This document shows positions 16,953 to 25,133 of a DNA stretch of 64,000 nt, piece after piece (position 1 is the first letter of the stretch; the number at the start of each line of letters is the position of its first letter). The stretch is from the NCBI RefSeq assembly GCF_042659445.1, contig NZ_JBHSSR010000001.1. One strand, written 5' to 3'. The notes under the pieces are model-generated. The model made no database searches. It was not told where the DNA came from and was given only the letters and a program-made list of their open reading frames with translations. This stretch comes from Macrococcoides epidermidis (lineage in GTDB: Bacteria; Bacillota; Bacilli; Staphylococcales; Staphylococcaceae). Position numbers and translations under genes: made by a program.

Positions 16953-16976
16953 TAGTTACTATTATAGTAGTAACTA
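16953..16976 (+). promoter_or_regulatory. Operator-like dyad before the TauE/SafE permease gene
   Basis: TAGTTAC (16953-16959) and GTAACTA (16970-16976) enclose the perfect palindrome TACTAT-T-ATAGTA (16957-16969), just upstream of the ribosome site. No regulator gene is adjacent. Confidence 0.55.
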
Positions 16977-16990
16977 AAGGAGCGTTCAAC

Positions 16991-17755
16991 ATGGATATTC
17001 AAATATTACTCATTTTAATTATTTTCGGATTTTTAGCTGCATTTATCGATTCCGTGGTAGGTGGCGGGGGACTGATTAGTATTCCTGCATTACTCGCCAC
17101 AGGTATGCCGCCATCTATGGCATTAGGAACTAATAAACTCGCATCATCATTTGGATCTTTTACGTCTGCGCTTTCATTTATCCGTTCCCGTAAAGTGAAT
17201 TTTAATATCGTTGCAAAACTGTTTCCGTTATCATTTATTTTATCTATTATTGGTGCATATGTTGCAACAAAGCTGCCGCCAGAATATTTAAAGCCACTTG
17301 CAATCATTATGTTATCACTCGTATTAATTTACACGTTATTTAAAAAAGATTGGGGCGATATTTCAACGTATCAGAAACTTACAAAGAAAAAACTGATATT
17401 ATTTATTATCATCATTGGTTTAATTGGATTTTATGATGGTTTTTTAGGCGGGGGAACTGGTAGTTTCCTGCTGTTTGTCTTTTTGATTATCGGATTTGAC
17501 TTTTTAAGTGCTGCAGGAAACGCGAAGGTCTTAAACTTTGCGAGTAACTTAGGTGCGTTATTATTATTTATTGTATTAGGGCAAGTCAATTTTACATATG
17601 GACTAAGCATGGGCGCTGCGATGATTGCTGGTAGTTATGTTGGTAGCCAGTTTGCCATTAGAAAAGGTGTATCATATGTTAAAGTACTATTTGTATGTGT
17701 GACTGTATTATTAATCGGTAAAAATATATTTGATTATATTAAGGAATACCTATAG
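16991..17755 (+). CDS. TauE/SafE (TSUP) family membrane permease
   Basis: 254 residues, about eight membrane segments in two homologous halves, each starting with a family signature: AAFIDSVVGGGGLISIPALLATG near 15-35 and GFYDGFLGGGTGSF near 145-158. Family members export sulfite, sulfonates or organic anions; the substrate is not predictable here. The start follows AAAGGAGCGTTCAAC. Single gene with its own promoter dyad and terminator. Confidence 0.88.
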   Translation: MDIQILLILIIFGFLAAFIDSVVGGGGLISIPALLATGMPPSMALGTNKLASSFGSFTSALSFIRSRKVNFNIVAKLFPLSFILSIIGAYVATKLPPEYLKPLAIIMLSLVLIYTLFKKDWGDISTYQKLTKKKLILFIIIIGLIGFYDGFLGGGTGSFLLFVFLIIGFDFLSAAGNAKVLNFASNLGALLLFIVLGQVNFTYGLSMGAAMIAGSYVGSQFAIRKGVSYVKVLFVCVTVLLIGKNIFDYIKEYL

Positions 17756-17778
17756 GTGACTATTAGGTATTCTTTTTT
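17744..17778 (+). terminator. Terminator of the TSUP gene
   Basis: GAATACCTA (17744-17752) pairs with TAGGTATTC (17764-17772), followed by six T. The left arm is the end of the coding region. Confidence 0.85.
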
Positions 17779-17879
17779 GTAAAGAATCTTAAAATTACCT
17801 TAAAAGCGAATGGATATTCTTCTCTGCTATTAATAATCTGTTATGATTAAGTAGAATAAAAATATTGGAGGATGAATTG

Positions 17880-18890
17880 ATGAGTAAAAGAGTGATTGCA
17901 ATGATTATTGCGGCAGTTTTATTTATTTTGGGAACATCTGTAAGTTTCTTTACAAGTGCTGTAACAACGAATTTTTCGAAATCATTTGAAGAAGCTACAA
18001 GTATGAAAAGTGATGAACTAAGTACTACAGTACTTGAAGGTACAGATGGATCTAACCAAATTGCACGTGTTGAAGTAGACGGTGTAATCCAGGATACTGG
18101 GGTTCCAGGTTTGTTTGATGAAGCAGGATACAACCATACGAAGACATTACAGACATTAGAACAAATTAAAGACGATGACAATATTAAAGGTCTGATGCTT
18201 GTAGTGAACTCACCAGGTGGTGGCGTGTATGAAAGCGCTGAAATTCATGACGCAGTAGAAGCTATAAAAAAATCAGGTAAAAAAGTGTATGTTACGATGA
18301 AAAATATGGCTGCTTCTGGTGGATATTATATTTCTGCACCAGCTGACAAAATTTATGCTTCAAGTGAAACGATTACGGGTTCTCTTGGTGTAATTATGCA
18401 GTCTATGAATTATAAAGAATTAGCCGATAAATATGGTGTTAAATTTAATACGATTAAAAGTGGGCCACATAAAGATATTATGAGTCCGACAAAAGAGATG
18501 GATGAAGAAGAGCGCAAGATTTTACAGAGCTTTGTTGACGAAAGTTATAATGCATTCGTAAAAGTAATCAGTGATGGTCGAAATATTGATACTGCACAAG
18601 TGAAAAAAATAGCTGATGGCCGAATTTATTCTGGATTACAAGCTAAGAAACTAAATTTAATTGATGAAATCGGTATGGAAAAAGATGCATTAAAAGCAAT
18701 GAAAGCAGATTTGAAAGCAAAGCATGCAGAAGTCATCGAATTTAATGCGGACGATTCATTTTTCGGTAAAGATTTCTTTGCAGCAAATACATTCGTTAAA
18801 CAATTCATGGGACAAAGTGATGTTGATCGTGTTCAACAAATCCTGTCAAAACGTCAAGGTATAGAGCCGATGTATTTATATGGGGAGTAG
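17880..18890 (+). CDS. sppA: Signal peptide peptidase SppA (S49 family)
   Basis: Membrane-bound protease that cuts up released signal peptides. 336 residues: N-terminal anchor (VIAMIIAAVLFILGTSVSFF), then the S49 fold with the catalytic serine in NMAASGGYYISAPAD and the general-base lysine in IKSGPHKDIMSP. ATG 17880 lies eight bases after GGAGG; a TTG at 17865 is inside that site and unlikely. An RDD membrane protein gene follows directly, as in related genomes. Confidence 0.95.
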   Translation: MSKRVIAMIIAAVLFILGTSVSFFTSAVTTNFSKSFEEATSMKSDELSTTVLEGTDGSNQIARVEVDGVIQDTGVPGLFDEAGYNHTKTLQTLEQIKDDDNIKGLMLVVNSPGGGVYESAEIHDAVEAIKKSGKKVYVTMKNMAASGGYYISAPADKIYASSETITGSLGVIMQSMNYKELADKYGVKFNTIKSGPHKDIMSPTKEMDEEERKILQSFVDESYNAFVKVISDGRNIDTAQVKKIADGRIYSGLQAKKLNLIDEIGMEKDALKAMKADLKAKHAEVIEFNADDSFFGKDFFAANTFVKQFMGQSDVDRVQQILSKRQGIEPMYLYGE

Positions 18891-18899
18891 GTGAGAAAA

Positions 18900-19490
18900 A
18901 TGACAGAACATTTTAATGAAAGTAATACAGTCCGTCAATATTCTCCAGTCGATAGTGGTCAATATGTAAGCGAAAGAGCTAGCGGTACATATACGCATAA
19001 GCGTAAACTTGAAGATGAAATTTTAGCGTTGACCCATGCGGGATTCGGTATTCGTCTAATAGCATATCTTATTGATATCATCCTCATTTCAAGTATTAAA
19101 GGGATTATCATTGGACCGATCGTTGGACTAGGCGGATTACAGGATACTTATTTTGGCATACGATTATTCTCGGTAGAAAATATTTTAAGTGCGATCATTT
19201 ATTTCAGCTATTTTGTATTGATGACTTACTGCTTTAGAGCGACTTTAGGTAAGATGATACTTGGACTAAAAGTGTTAAGTTTGAAAGAGGAAAAGCTTTC
19301 TATCGGTACAGTACTTACAAGAGAATTATTTGGTCGATATATTAGTAATTTCTTTTGGTCACTGCTTTATCTTGTTGTATTATTCAATCCGAAGAAACGT
19401 GGGATTCACGATTTACTGAGTGATACATTTGTTGTAAGAGAAGATAAGGAGCCAATCAGACAATTTATTTTAAATGAAGGCGTCCGTTAA
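18900..19490 (+). CDS. RDD family membrane protein
   Basis: 196 residues: a polar N-terminal third, then an RDD domain with FGIRLIAYLIDIILIS (the Arg and Asp of the name) and three to four membrane segments. C-terminus reads NPKKRGIHDLLSDTFVV, typical of the family. ATG 18900 uses GGTGAG as ribosome site; a GTG at 18891 directly abuts the sppA stop. Translationally coupled to sppA, with which it may work. Transport of ions has been proposed for some members; role here unknown. Confidence 0.85.
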   Translation: MTEHFNESNTVRQYSPVDSGQYVSERASGTYTHKRKLEDEILALTHAGFGIRLIAYLIDIILISSIKGIIIGPIVGLGGLQDTYFGIRLFSVENILSAIIYFSYFVLMTYCFRATLGKMILGLKVLSLKEEKLSIGTVLTRELFGRYISNFFWSLLYLVVLFNPKKRGIHDLLSDTFVVREDKEPIRQFILNEGVR

Positions 19491-19566
19491 AATAATGCTT
19501 TTAGTTTTATAATTTGTCCTGTTCATGGTAAATTATTAAGTGAATAACACTTAAGGAGGAAGACAA

Positions 19567-20064
19567 ATGACTCAAGTAACTTTTAAAAATAACCCGGTAA
19601 CATTATTAGGTGAGCAAGTAACTGTAGGTACAGCAGCGCCTGATTTTTCAGTATTAGATACAGATTTAAATCTTAAGACACTAGCTGACTTTGAAGGTAA
19701 GAAAAAATTAATCTCAGTTATCCCTTCAATTGATACTGGTGTATGTGAACAACAAACACGTAAATTCAACGAAGAAGCTAGTAGCATTGATAATGCAGTT
19801 GTAATCACTATCTCAGCTGACTTACCATTCGCTCAAAAGAAATGGTGTGCAGCGAACGGTTTAGATAACGTCGTTACATTAAGTGACCATAAAGATTTAT
19901 CATTTGGTACAAACTACGGTGTAGTGATGGAAGAATTACGTTTATTAGCACGCTCTGTATTCGTATTAAACGATGCTAATGAAGTAGTTTACACTGAAAT
20001 CGTTTCAGAAGGAACGAACCATCCGGATTATGATAAAGCAATCGAAGCTTTAAAATCAATCTAA
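19567..20064 (+). CDS. tpx: Thiol peroxidase
   Basis: 165-residue atypical 2-Cys peroxiredoxin that reduces lipid or organic peroxides with thioredoxin. Peroxidatic C60 in DTGVCEQQTRKF and resolving C94 in KKWCAANG are both at the family positions. Strong ribosome site AAGGAGGAAGACAA. Cytoplasmic. It sits before ytxK and ackA, the same order as in Bacillus and Staphylococcus. Confidence 0.96.
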   Translation: MTQVTFKNNPVTLLGEQVTVGTAAPDFSVLDTDLNLKTLADFEGKKKLISVIPSIDTGVCEQQTRKFNEEASSIDNAVVITISADLPFAQKKWCAANGLDNVVTLSDHKDLSFGTNYGVVMEELRLLARSVFVLNDANEVVYTEIVSEGTNHPDYDKAIEALKSI

Positions 20065-20086
20065 TTTACAATAATAATGTATAGAT

Positions 20087-20109
20087 GCTGCCCCGAGTGG
20101 GCAGTTTTT
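20087..20109 (+). terminator. Terminator of tpx
   Basis: CTGCCC / GGGCAG with a five-base loop and TTTTT tail. Confidence 0.85.
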
Positions 20110-20127
20110 ATTTGAAAGGAAACAATG

Positions 20128-21054
20128 ATGATAGAAGAATTATTTAAACTTATAGACGATAAAGCCAAAGCTTTTCAGAAAGAAAATGGACACAGTTTCA
20201 TTGAGAATTTAGGTCTCGCACTTGAAGATATTTATATGAATGAACGTGAAACTTTAGAACGTAGTACGGTTATTGACCGACGTAAAGCATTTCAATTCAG
20301 CTATTTAAGCATGTTAAAAGAAGAGATGATCCAACCAAATCATCAGATGACACCGGACAGTATTGGTTATTTAGTAGCATATGTCATTCGTTTATTTATG
20401 CAGGATAATAAAGAACTAAAGATGCTTGATCTGACGAGTGGTACTGGACACCTTTCAGCGACAATACATGAACAAAATCCGGAAACGACATTTGATCACG
20501 TATTAGTAGAAGTAGATCCTGTATTATCAAGATTAAGTGTACATTTAGCGAACTTTTTAGAAGTGCCGATGGATGTTTTCCCGCAAGATGCCATCATGCC
20601 ATTACCAGAAGGTGATTTTGATATAGCTGTAGGAGATTTTCCGATTGGTTATTATCCGGTTGATGAGCGCAGTCATCAAATGAAGCTTGGCTTTAAAGAA
20701 GGACATAGCTATAGCCATCATCTTCTAATCGAACAAGCGATTGCTTCATTAAAACCAGGAGGTCTTGCATTTTTAATCGTTCCAAGCATGTTGTTTGAAG
20801 GTGATAATGTAGAACAGCTTCAAAAATTTATTGCTACAGAAACAGTTATGCAGGCATTTTTAAATTTTCCAACCAGTCTATTTAAGTCAGAAAATTTGCG
20901 CAAAAGTTTATTAGTGCTTGAGAATAAAAAGGTGACAGATTCAAAGCCAGTGGAAGTTTTGCTGGCCAATATACCGGATTTTAAAGATGAAAGAAAAATG
21001 AAAGCCTTTTTAGATGAACTTGATACATGGTATTCAGAAAATCGTAATAAATAA
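20128..21054 (+). CDS. ytxK: YtxK-type class I methyltransferase
   Basis: 308-residue Rossmann methyltransferase resembling the N6-adenine type. SAM-binding motif I reads LDLTSGTGHLSATI. The position of the catalytic NPPY motif reads GDFPIGYYP, so the usual Asn is Asp, with Pro and aromatic kept. A helical N-terminal region (about 1-95) precedes it. ATG 20128 has better spacing to AAAGGA than ATG 20125. Location between tpx and ackA matches B. subtilis ytxK. The substrate is unknown, and no restriction partner is nearby. Confidence 0.85.
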   Translation: MIEELFKLIDDKAKAFQKENGHSFIENLGLALEDIYMNERETLERSTVIDRRKAFQFSYLSMLKEEMIQPNHQMTPDSIGYLVAYVIRLFMQDNKELKMLDLTSGTGHLSATIHEQNPETTFDHVLVEVDPVLSRLSVHLANFLEVPMDVFPQDAIMPLPEGDFDIAVGDFPIGYYPVDERSHQMKLGFKEGHSYSHHLLIEQAIASLKPGGLAFLIVPSMLFEGDNVEQLQKFIATETVMQAFLNFPTSLFKSENLRKSLLVLENKKVTDSKPVEVLLANIPDFKDERKMKAFLDELDTWYSENRNK

Positions 21055-21129
21055 TTACTGTATTATTGTTGCTTTAAACCTGTATTAATGATTAAATAAG
21101 AGTGTTAAAAATTATTTAGGAGGATTTTC

Positions 21130-22329
21130 ATGAAGAAAATTATGGCAATTAATGCCGGTAGCTCGTCTTTAAAATTTCAATTATTCGAAATGCCATCAGA
21201 AAAAGTACTAACTAAAGGTTTAGTAGAAAGAATCGGATTGAAAAATTCAGTATTTACAATTACGGTTGATGGTGAAAAACGTACAAGAACTCTAGATATT
21301 AAAGATCATGAAGAAGCTGTTGATATGATGTTAGCACGCATGATTCATTACGATATTATTAAAAGTGTCAATGAATTAGATGGAACAGGACATCGTGTTG
21401 TTCAAGGTGGAGATTTATTCCCGACTTCAGCATTAGTGAATCGTGACGTAGAAGAAAAAATCGCAAAGTTAATTGAACTTGCGCCATTACACAACGCAGC
21501 AAACTTAATGGGTATTCAGGCTTTCAGAAGAATGTTACCAGATATTCCACATGTTGCAGTATTTGATACTTCATTCCACTCAACAATGCCTGAAAAAGCA
21601 TTCTTATATAGCTTGCCATACCAATATTATAAAGCACATAAAGTACGTAAATATGGTGCGCATGGTACAAGTCATAAATATGTAGCACAACGTGCAGCAG
21701 AAATGATGGATAGAAAACCTGAAGAAGGTTTAAAGATTATCTCTTGTCACATCGGTAACGGTGGATCAATTACAGCAGTAAAAGATGGTAAATCTGTAGA
21801 TACTTCTATGGGCTTCACACCACTTGCTGGTATTACGATGGGTACTCGTACAGGTGATATTGACGTTGCTACAATTCCTTATTTAATGGAAAAATTGCAT
21901 AAATCAGCTGAAGAATTATTAAATGTATATAATAAAGAGTCTGGTGTATTAGGTATTACAGGTATTTCAAGCGATATGCGTGATATTGAAATCGCAGCTG
22001 AAAAAAATGAAGGACGCGCTCAACTTGCATTGGATATCTATGTAGATAGAATTCAAAAATATATCGGTCAATATGCAGCAGTTATGGGTGGTGTTGACGG
22101 TATCTTATTTACAGCTGGTGTAGGTGAGAACTCTGATACAATCCGTGAAGCAGTATGTGAAAAATTAGAATTCTTAGGCGTTAAAGTAGACCCTGAGAAA
22201 AATAATGGCTTACGTGGTAAAGAAGCAATTATCTCAACAGATGATTCTCGTGTAACAGTAATGGTCATTCCTACAGATGAGGAAGTAATGATTGCGCGTG
22301 ACGTTATGGAATTCGGGGAGTTAAGTTAA
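21130..22329 (+). CDS. ackA: Acetate kinase
   Basis: Makes ATP from acetyl phosphate and ADP, or the reverse, in overflow metabolism; cytoplasmic dimer. 399 residues, full length, ASKHA fold with NAGSSSLKF, GHRVVQGG, FDTSFHSTMP, HGTSHKYV, HIGNGGS and GVGENS all present. The start follows AGGAGGATTTTC. No pta is adjacent. I saw no convincing cre in the short upstream gap. Confidence 0.98.
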   Translation: MKKIMAINAGSSSLKFQLFEMPSEKVLTKGLVERIGLKNSVFTITVDGEKRTRTLDIKDHEEAVDMMLARMIHYDIIKSVNELDGTGHRVVQGGDLFPTSALVNRDVEEKIAKLIELAPLHNAANLMGIQAFRRMLPDIPHVAVFDTSFHSTMPEKAFLYSLPYQYYKAHKVRKYGAHGTSHKYVAQRAAEMMDRKPEEGLKIISCHIGNGGSITAVKDGKSVDTSMGFTPLAGITMGTRTGDIDVATIPYLMEKLHKSAEELLNVYNKESGVLGITGISSDMRDIEIAAEKNEGRAQLALDIYVDRIQKYIGQYAAVMGGVDGILFTAGVGENSDTIREAVCEKLEFLGVKVDPEKNNGLRGKEAIISTDDSRVTVMVIPTDEEVMIARDVMEFGELS

Positions 22330-22342
22330 TATATTTAAGATG

Positions 22343-22374
22343 CTACCTATTTGTATTGAATAGGTAGTTTTTTT
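22343..22374 (+). terminator. Terminator of ackA
   Basis: Perfect 9-bp stem CTACCTATT (22343-22351) / AATAGGTAG (22359-22367) with seven T after it. Confidence 0.95.
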
Positions 22375-22465
22375 ATTGTGGCAGCGTTAGCTGTACCGAA
22401 AGCGGTAGTAAATACAAAATACAACCGTTTCCGAACATGCATTTATTATATACACCAACAAAAAT

Positions 22466-22500
22466 AGAGCTAAAATGACGATGATCATTTTAGCTCTTTT
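22466..22500. terminator. Terminator of the small membrane-peptide gene
   Basis: Perfect 13-bp stem (22466-22478/22485-22497) flanked by A and T runs, so it can act in both directions. Confidence 0.85.
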
Positions 22501-22515
22501 ATTTTCGGAGGATTG

Positions 22516-22602
22516 TTATCTAGGTATCTTGTGATTTCTCTGTAAATCAACGAATGCACAATAGAAGCAAGTTGCAATTGCTAAAATAATTGCAATTTCC
22601 AT
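22516..22602 (-). CDS. 28-residue hydrophobic peptide
   Basis: Minus-strand frame MEIAIILAIATCFYCAFVDL then a basic tail QRNHKIPR. The ATG follows GGAGGTGTGTAAA, one of the strongest ribosome sites in the window. The peptide is one membrane helix plus positive tail, the plan of type I toxins and of small regulatory membrane proteins. A strong hairpin terminator follows about 20 bases after the stop. No relative is recognised. The nearby 22375-22460 segment could hold an antisense RNA promoter but shows nothing definite. Confidence 0.55.
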   Translation of the reverse strand: MEIAIILAIATCFYCAFVDLQRNHKIPR

Positions 22603-22628
22603 TTTACACACCTCCGTATTGATTCATT

Positions 22629-23126
22629 CTATTTATTCTGCTCCATAAATTCCTTCGTAGCTACTTCAGGTTCAAAATTATCCGGCATTGTTTCAGTTCT
22701 AACAACTAACACATCACATTCAGCATGACGCACAATTGCTTCTGAAACTGATCCGATGATGAAGCGTTCCACTGCATTTAATCCAGTTGAACCACACATG
22801 ATAAGGTCAGCATTTAATTTCTGAGCAATTTTCTTAGGTATAATTGTTTTTGGAGATCCATACTCAATTAAAGTTTCAACGTTATTTACACCGCGAGACC
22901 CAGCAACTTTCTTGTACCCATCTAATAATGATTCAGCAAACTGTGTTGCACGTTCAGAAATAGAACGGTCATATGCTTCAACACTTGCATAACTTCTTGT
23001 ATCAATAACATTGATGATGTGAAGTGTTGCATCGTTACGTTTAGCAACCTCGACTGCTTTATTAAATGCCCATTCCGCTTCGCTTGAACCGTCAACTGCA
23101 ATTAAGATGTTTTTATATACTAACAT
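22629..23126 (-). CDS. Universal stress protein (UspA family)
   Basis: 165-residue single Usp domain. The nucleotide-binding signature GSTGLNAVERFIIGSVSEAI (G-2X-G-9X-G-S) is intact, so it likely binds ATP. Starts MLVYKNILIAVDGSSEAEWAF behind GGAGGGATATTT. Cytoplasmic; such proteins help survival under starvation or oxidative stress. Placed between ackA and ald, as in S. aureus. Confidence 0.93.
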   Translation of the reverse strand: MLVYKNILIAVDGSSEAEWAFNKAVEVAKRNDATLHIINVIDTRSYASVEAYDRSISERATQFAESLLDGYKKVAGSRGVNNVETLIEYGSPKTIIPKKIAQKLNADLIMCGSTGLNAVERFIIGSVSEAIVRHAECDVLVVRTETMPDNFEPEVATKEFMEQNK

Positions 23127-23261
23127 AAATATCCCTCCATTTTTTATATATTGTGAATCTTTTCTACACTTTAATTATAGCACTAATTCTGGATAATGTA
23201 TGTGACACCGTCGTTAAATTTTTCATCCTAATGATTTAAATATAATTTAAAACAAAAGGGT

Positions 23262-23308
23262 TTGCGTTTTAGCATCAAAGTGCTAATATGGTGATGTAAG
23301 CGTTATTA
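23262..23308 (+). promoter_or_regulatory. ald promoter with inverted repeat and cre-like site
   Basis: -35 TTGCGT (23262-23267), 16-base spacer, -10 TAATAT (23284-23289). TTAGCA (23269-23274) and TGCTAA (23281-23286) form a perfect dyad in the spacer. TGTAAGCGTTATTA (23295-23308) matches cre with one mismatch at the start of transcription. Confidence 0.6.
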
Positions 23309-23334
23309 TTTATATATTAAGGGGATGAATTTTA

Positions 23335-24450
23335 ATGATTATCGGAATTCCAAAAGAGATTAAAAACAACGAGAACCGTGTAGGTTTAACACCAGCTGGG
23401 GTACACGCTTTAGTAGAAAATGGACATACTGTGCGCGTTGAAGCAGGTGCAGGTATGGGTTCTTATTTCACTGATGAGGATTACAAAGAAGCGGGAGCTG
23501 AAATCGTTTCTGTTGAGCAAGCATGGGATACAGATATGGTGATCAAAGTAAAAGAACCGTTATCAGCAGAGTTTGGATATTTTAAAGAAGGATTAATCTT
23601 ATTCACTTATTTACATTTAGCACCTGAAGTGGAACTGACAAAAGCTTTATTAGAGAAAAAAGTGGTTGGTATTGCTTATGAAACAGTTCAATTACCTACT
23701 GGTGGACTTCCATTATTATCTCCAATGAGTGAAGTTGCAGGACGTATGGCAACTCAAATTGGTGCACAATTCTTACAAAAAACAAACGGTGGTAAAGGGA
23801 TTTTATTAGCAGGTGTTCCTGGTGTTGAAAAAGGTAAAGTGACTATCATCGGTGGTGGACAAGCTGGAACTAACGCAGCGAAGATGGCTGTAGGTCTTGG
23901 AGCAGATGTTACCATCTTAGATTTATCTCCAGTTAGATTACAACAATTAGATGATCTATTCGGTAGTCAGGTTCAAACGTTAATGTCTACACCTTTAAAT
24001 ATTGCAGAATCAGTTAAAAACAGTGATTTAGTAATTGGAGCTGTATTAATTCCTGGTGCTAAAGCCCCTAAATTAGTAACTGAAGAAATGATTAAAACGA
24101 TGAGTCCAGGTTCAGTGGTAATTGATATCGCGATCGATCAAGGTGGAATCTTTGAAACTTCAGATCGCATTACGACGCACGATGATCCAACATTTATTAA
24201 ACATGATGTTGTACATTACTCAGTAGCAAATATGCCTGGAGCAGTACCTCGTACTTCAACAATGGCGTTATCGAATGCTACGATTCCTTATGCATTACAA
24301 ATTGCAAATAAAGGCTATAAACAAGCAGCTTTAGATAATGAAGCGATCTTAAAAGGCTTCAATACTTTAGATGGTAATGTTACTTTCAAAGCTGTAGCTG
24401 ATGATCAAGGTTTAGAATATGTTGATGCAAAATCATTATTAGAAAAGTAA
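23335..24450 (+). CDS. ald: Alanine dehydrogenase
   Basis: Oxidises L-alanine to pyruvate and ammonia with NAD. 371 residues, full length. N-terminal substrate domain MIIGIPKEIKNNENRVGLTP; central Rossmann fold with GGGQAGTNAAKMAVGLGADVTILD. The start follows AAGGGGATGAATTTTA. Single gene with its own promoter dyad and strong terminator. Use of alanine as carbon or nitrogen source is inferred. Confidence 0.98.
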   Translation: MIIGIPKEIKNNENRVGLTPAGVHALVENGHTVRVEAGAGMGSYFTDEDYKEAGAEIVSVEQAWDTDMVIKVKEPLSAEFGYFKEGLILFTYLHLAPEVELTKALLEKKVVGIAYETVQLPTGGLPLLSPMSEVAGRMATQIGAQFLQKTNGGKGILLAGVPGVEKGKVTIIGGGQAGTNAAKMAVGLGADVTILDLSPVRLQQLDDLFGSQVQTLMSTPLNIAESVKNSDLVIGAVLIPGAKAPKLVTEEMIKTMSPGSVVIDIAIDQGGIFETSDRITTHDDPTFIKHDVVHYSVANMPGAVPRTSTMALSNATIPYALQIANKGYKQAALDNEAILKGFNTLDGNVTFKAVADDQGLEYVDAKSLLEK

Positions 24451-24467
24451 TTAAATGTTGTATGTAA

Positions 24468-24495
24468 AAGAGGAGTGCGATTTCGCACTCCTCTT
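24468..24495. terminator. Bidirectional terminator between ald and cutC
   Basis: Perfect 13-bp stem (24468-24480/24483-24495) on a minimal loop. Confidence 0.9.
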
Positions 24496-24500
24496 AATCT

Positions 24501-25133
24501 TTATACAATTTTTGTACCATGGACTTCCTGAAAAGGAATAAGTTCAAGTAAATCATTTAGGTTATCTTTATTTAAACCGCCACCAGGCATAATTTCTATA
24601 TTTCCTTTTGAATGTCTTAATAGTCGTCCTAATTGATTAACATTATCAAGTATTGGTGTTGATTTGTCTTCGCTACCATGTGTTAATATACGCTTGAAAT
24701 TCATATCAATTAAAGCATCCATTGCTTTTAGTTGCTGCCTTAATGGAATCTGATCAAAAGCCATATGCATCACACAGGGTACTTCCTGTGCTGTCTTTCT
24801 TAAATCATGCATTGTTAACGTATCCAGATCATTATCTTTTGTTAAAGCACCAAAAACGAATGCATCAACGTTTAATGATTGTAATGCGATAATATCTTCG
24901 CGCATCACTTCTTTTTCAAATAAGTTATAGGTAAAATCACCGCCACGTGGACGTATCATTACTGCCACTTCGATATTTAGTGGATGACAATATTCTATAG
25001 CAAGTTTTACAAGACCGAAACTTGGTGTTGTACCACCAACAAACAGATTATCACAAAGTTCAATACGATTTGCACCATGAGTTGCTGCATAGATGATTTC
25101 ATCAAATGTTTCAACTACCGCTTCTTTTATCAT
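24501..25133 (-). CDS. cutC: CutC family protein
   Basis: 210-residue TIM-barrel protein of the CutC family. Seen: ANRIELCDNLFVGGTTPSFG near the N-terminus, MIRPRGGDF in the middle, and LTHGSEDKS plus MPGGGL toward the C-terminus. Once linked to copper homeostasis, the family's true reaction is unsettled (known). Its start overlaps the end of the M24 peptidase gene by four bases, so the two are coupled. Confidence 0.88.
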   Translation of the reverse strand: MIKEAVVETFDEIIYAATHGANRIELCDNLFVGGTTPSFGLVKLAIEYCHPLNIEVAVMIRPRGGDFTYNLFEKEVMREDIIALQSLNVDAFVFGALTKDNDLDTLTMHDLRKTAQEVPCVMHMAFDQIPLRQQLKAMDALIDMNFKRILTHGSEDKSTPILDNVNQLGRLLRHSKGNIEIMPGGGLNKDNLNDLLELIPFQEVHGTKIV

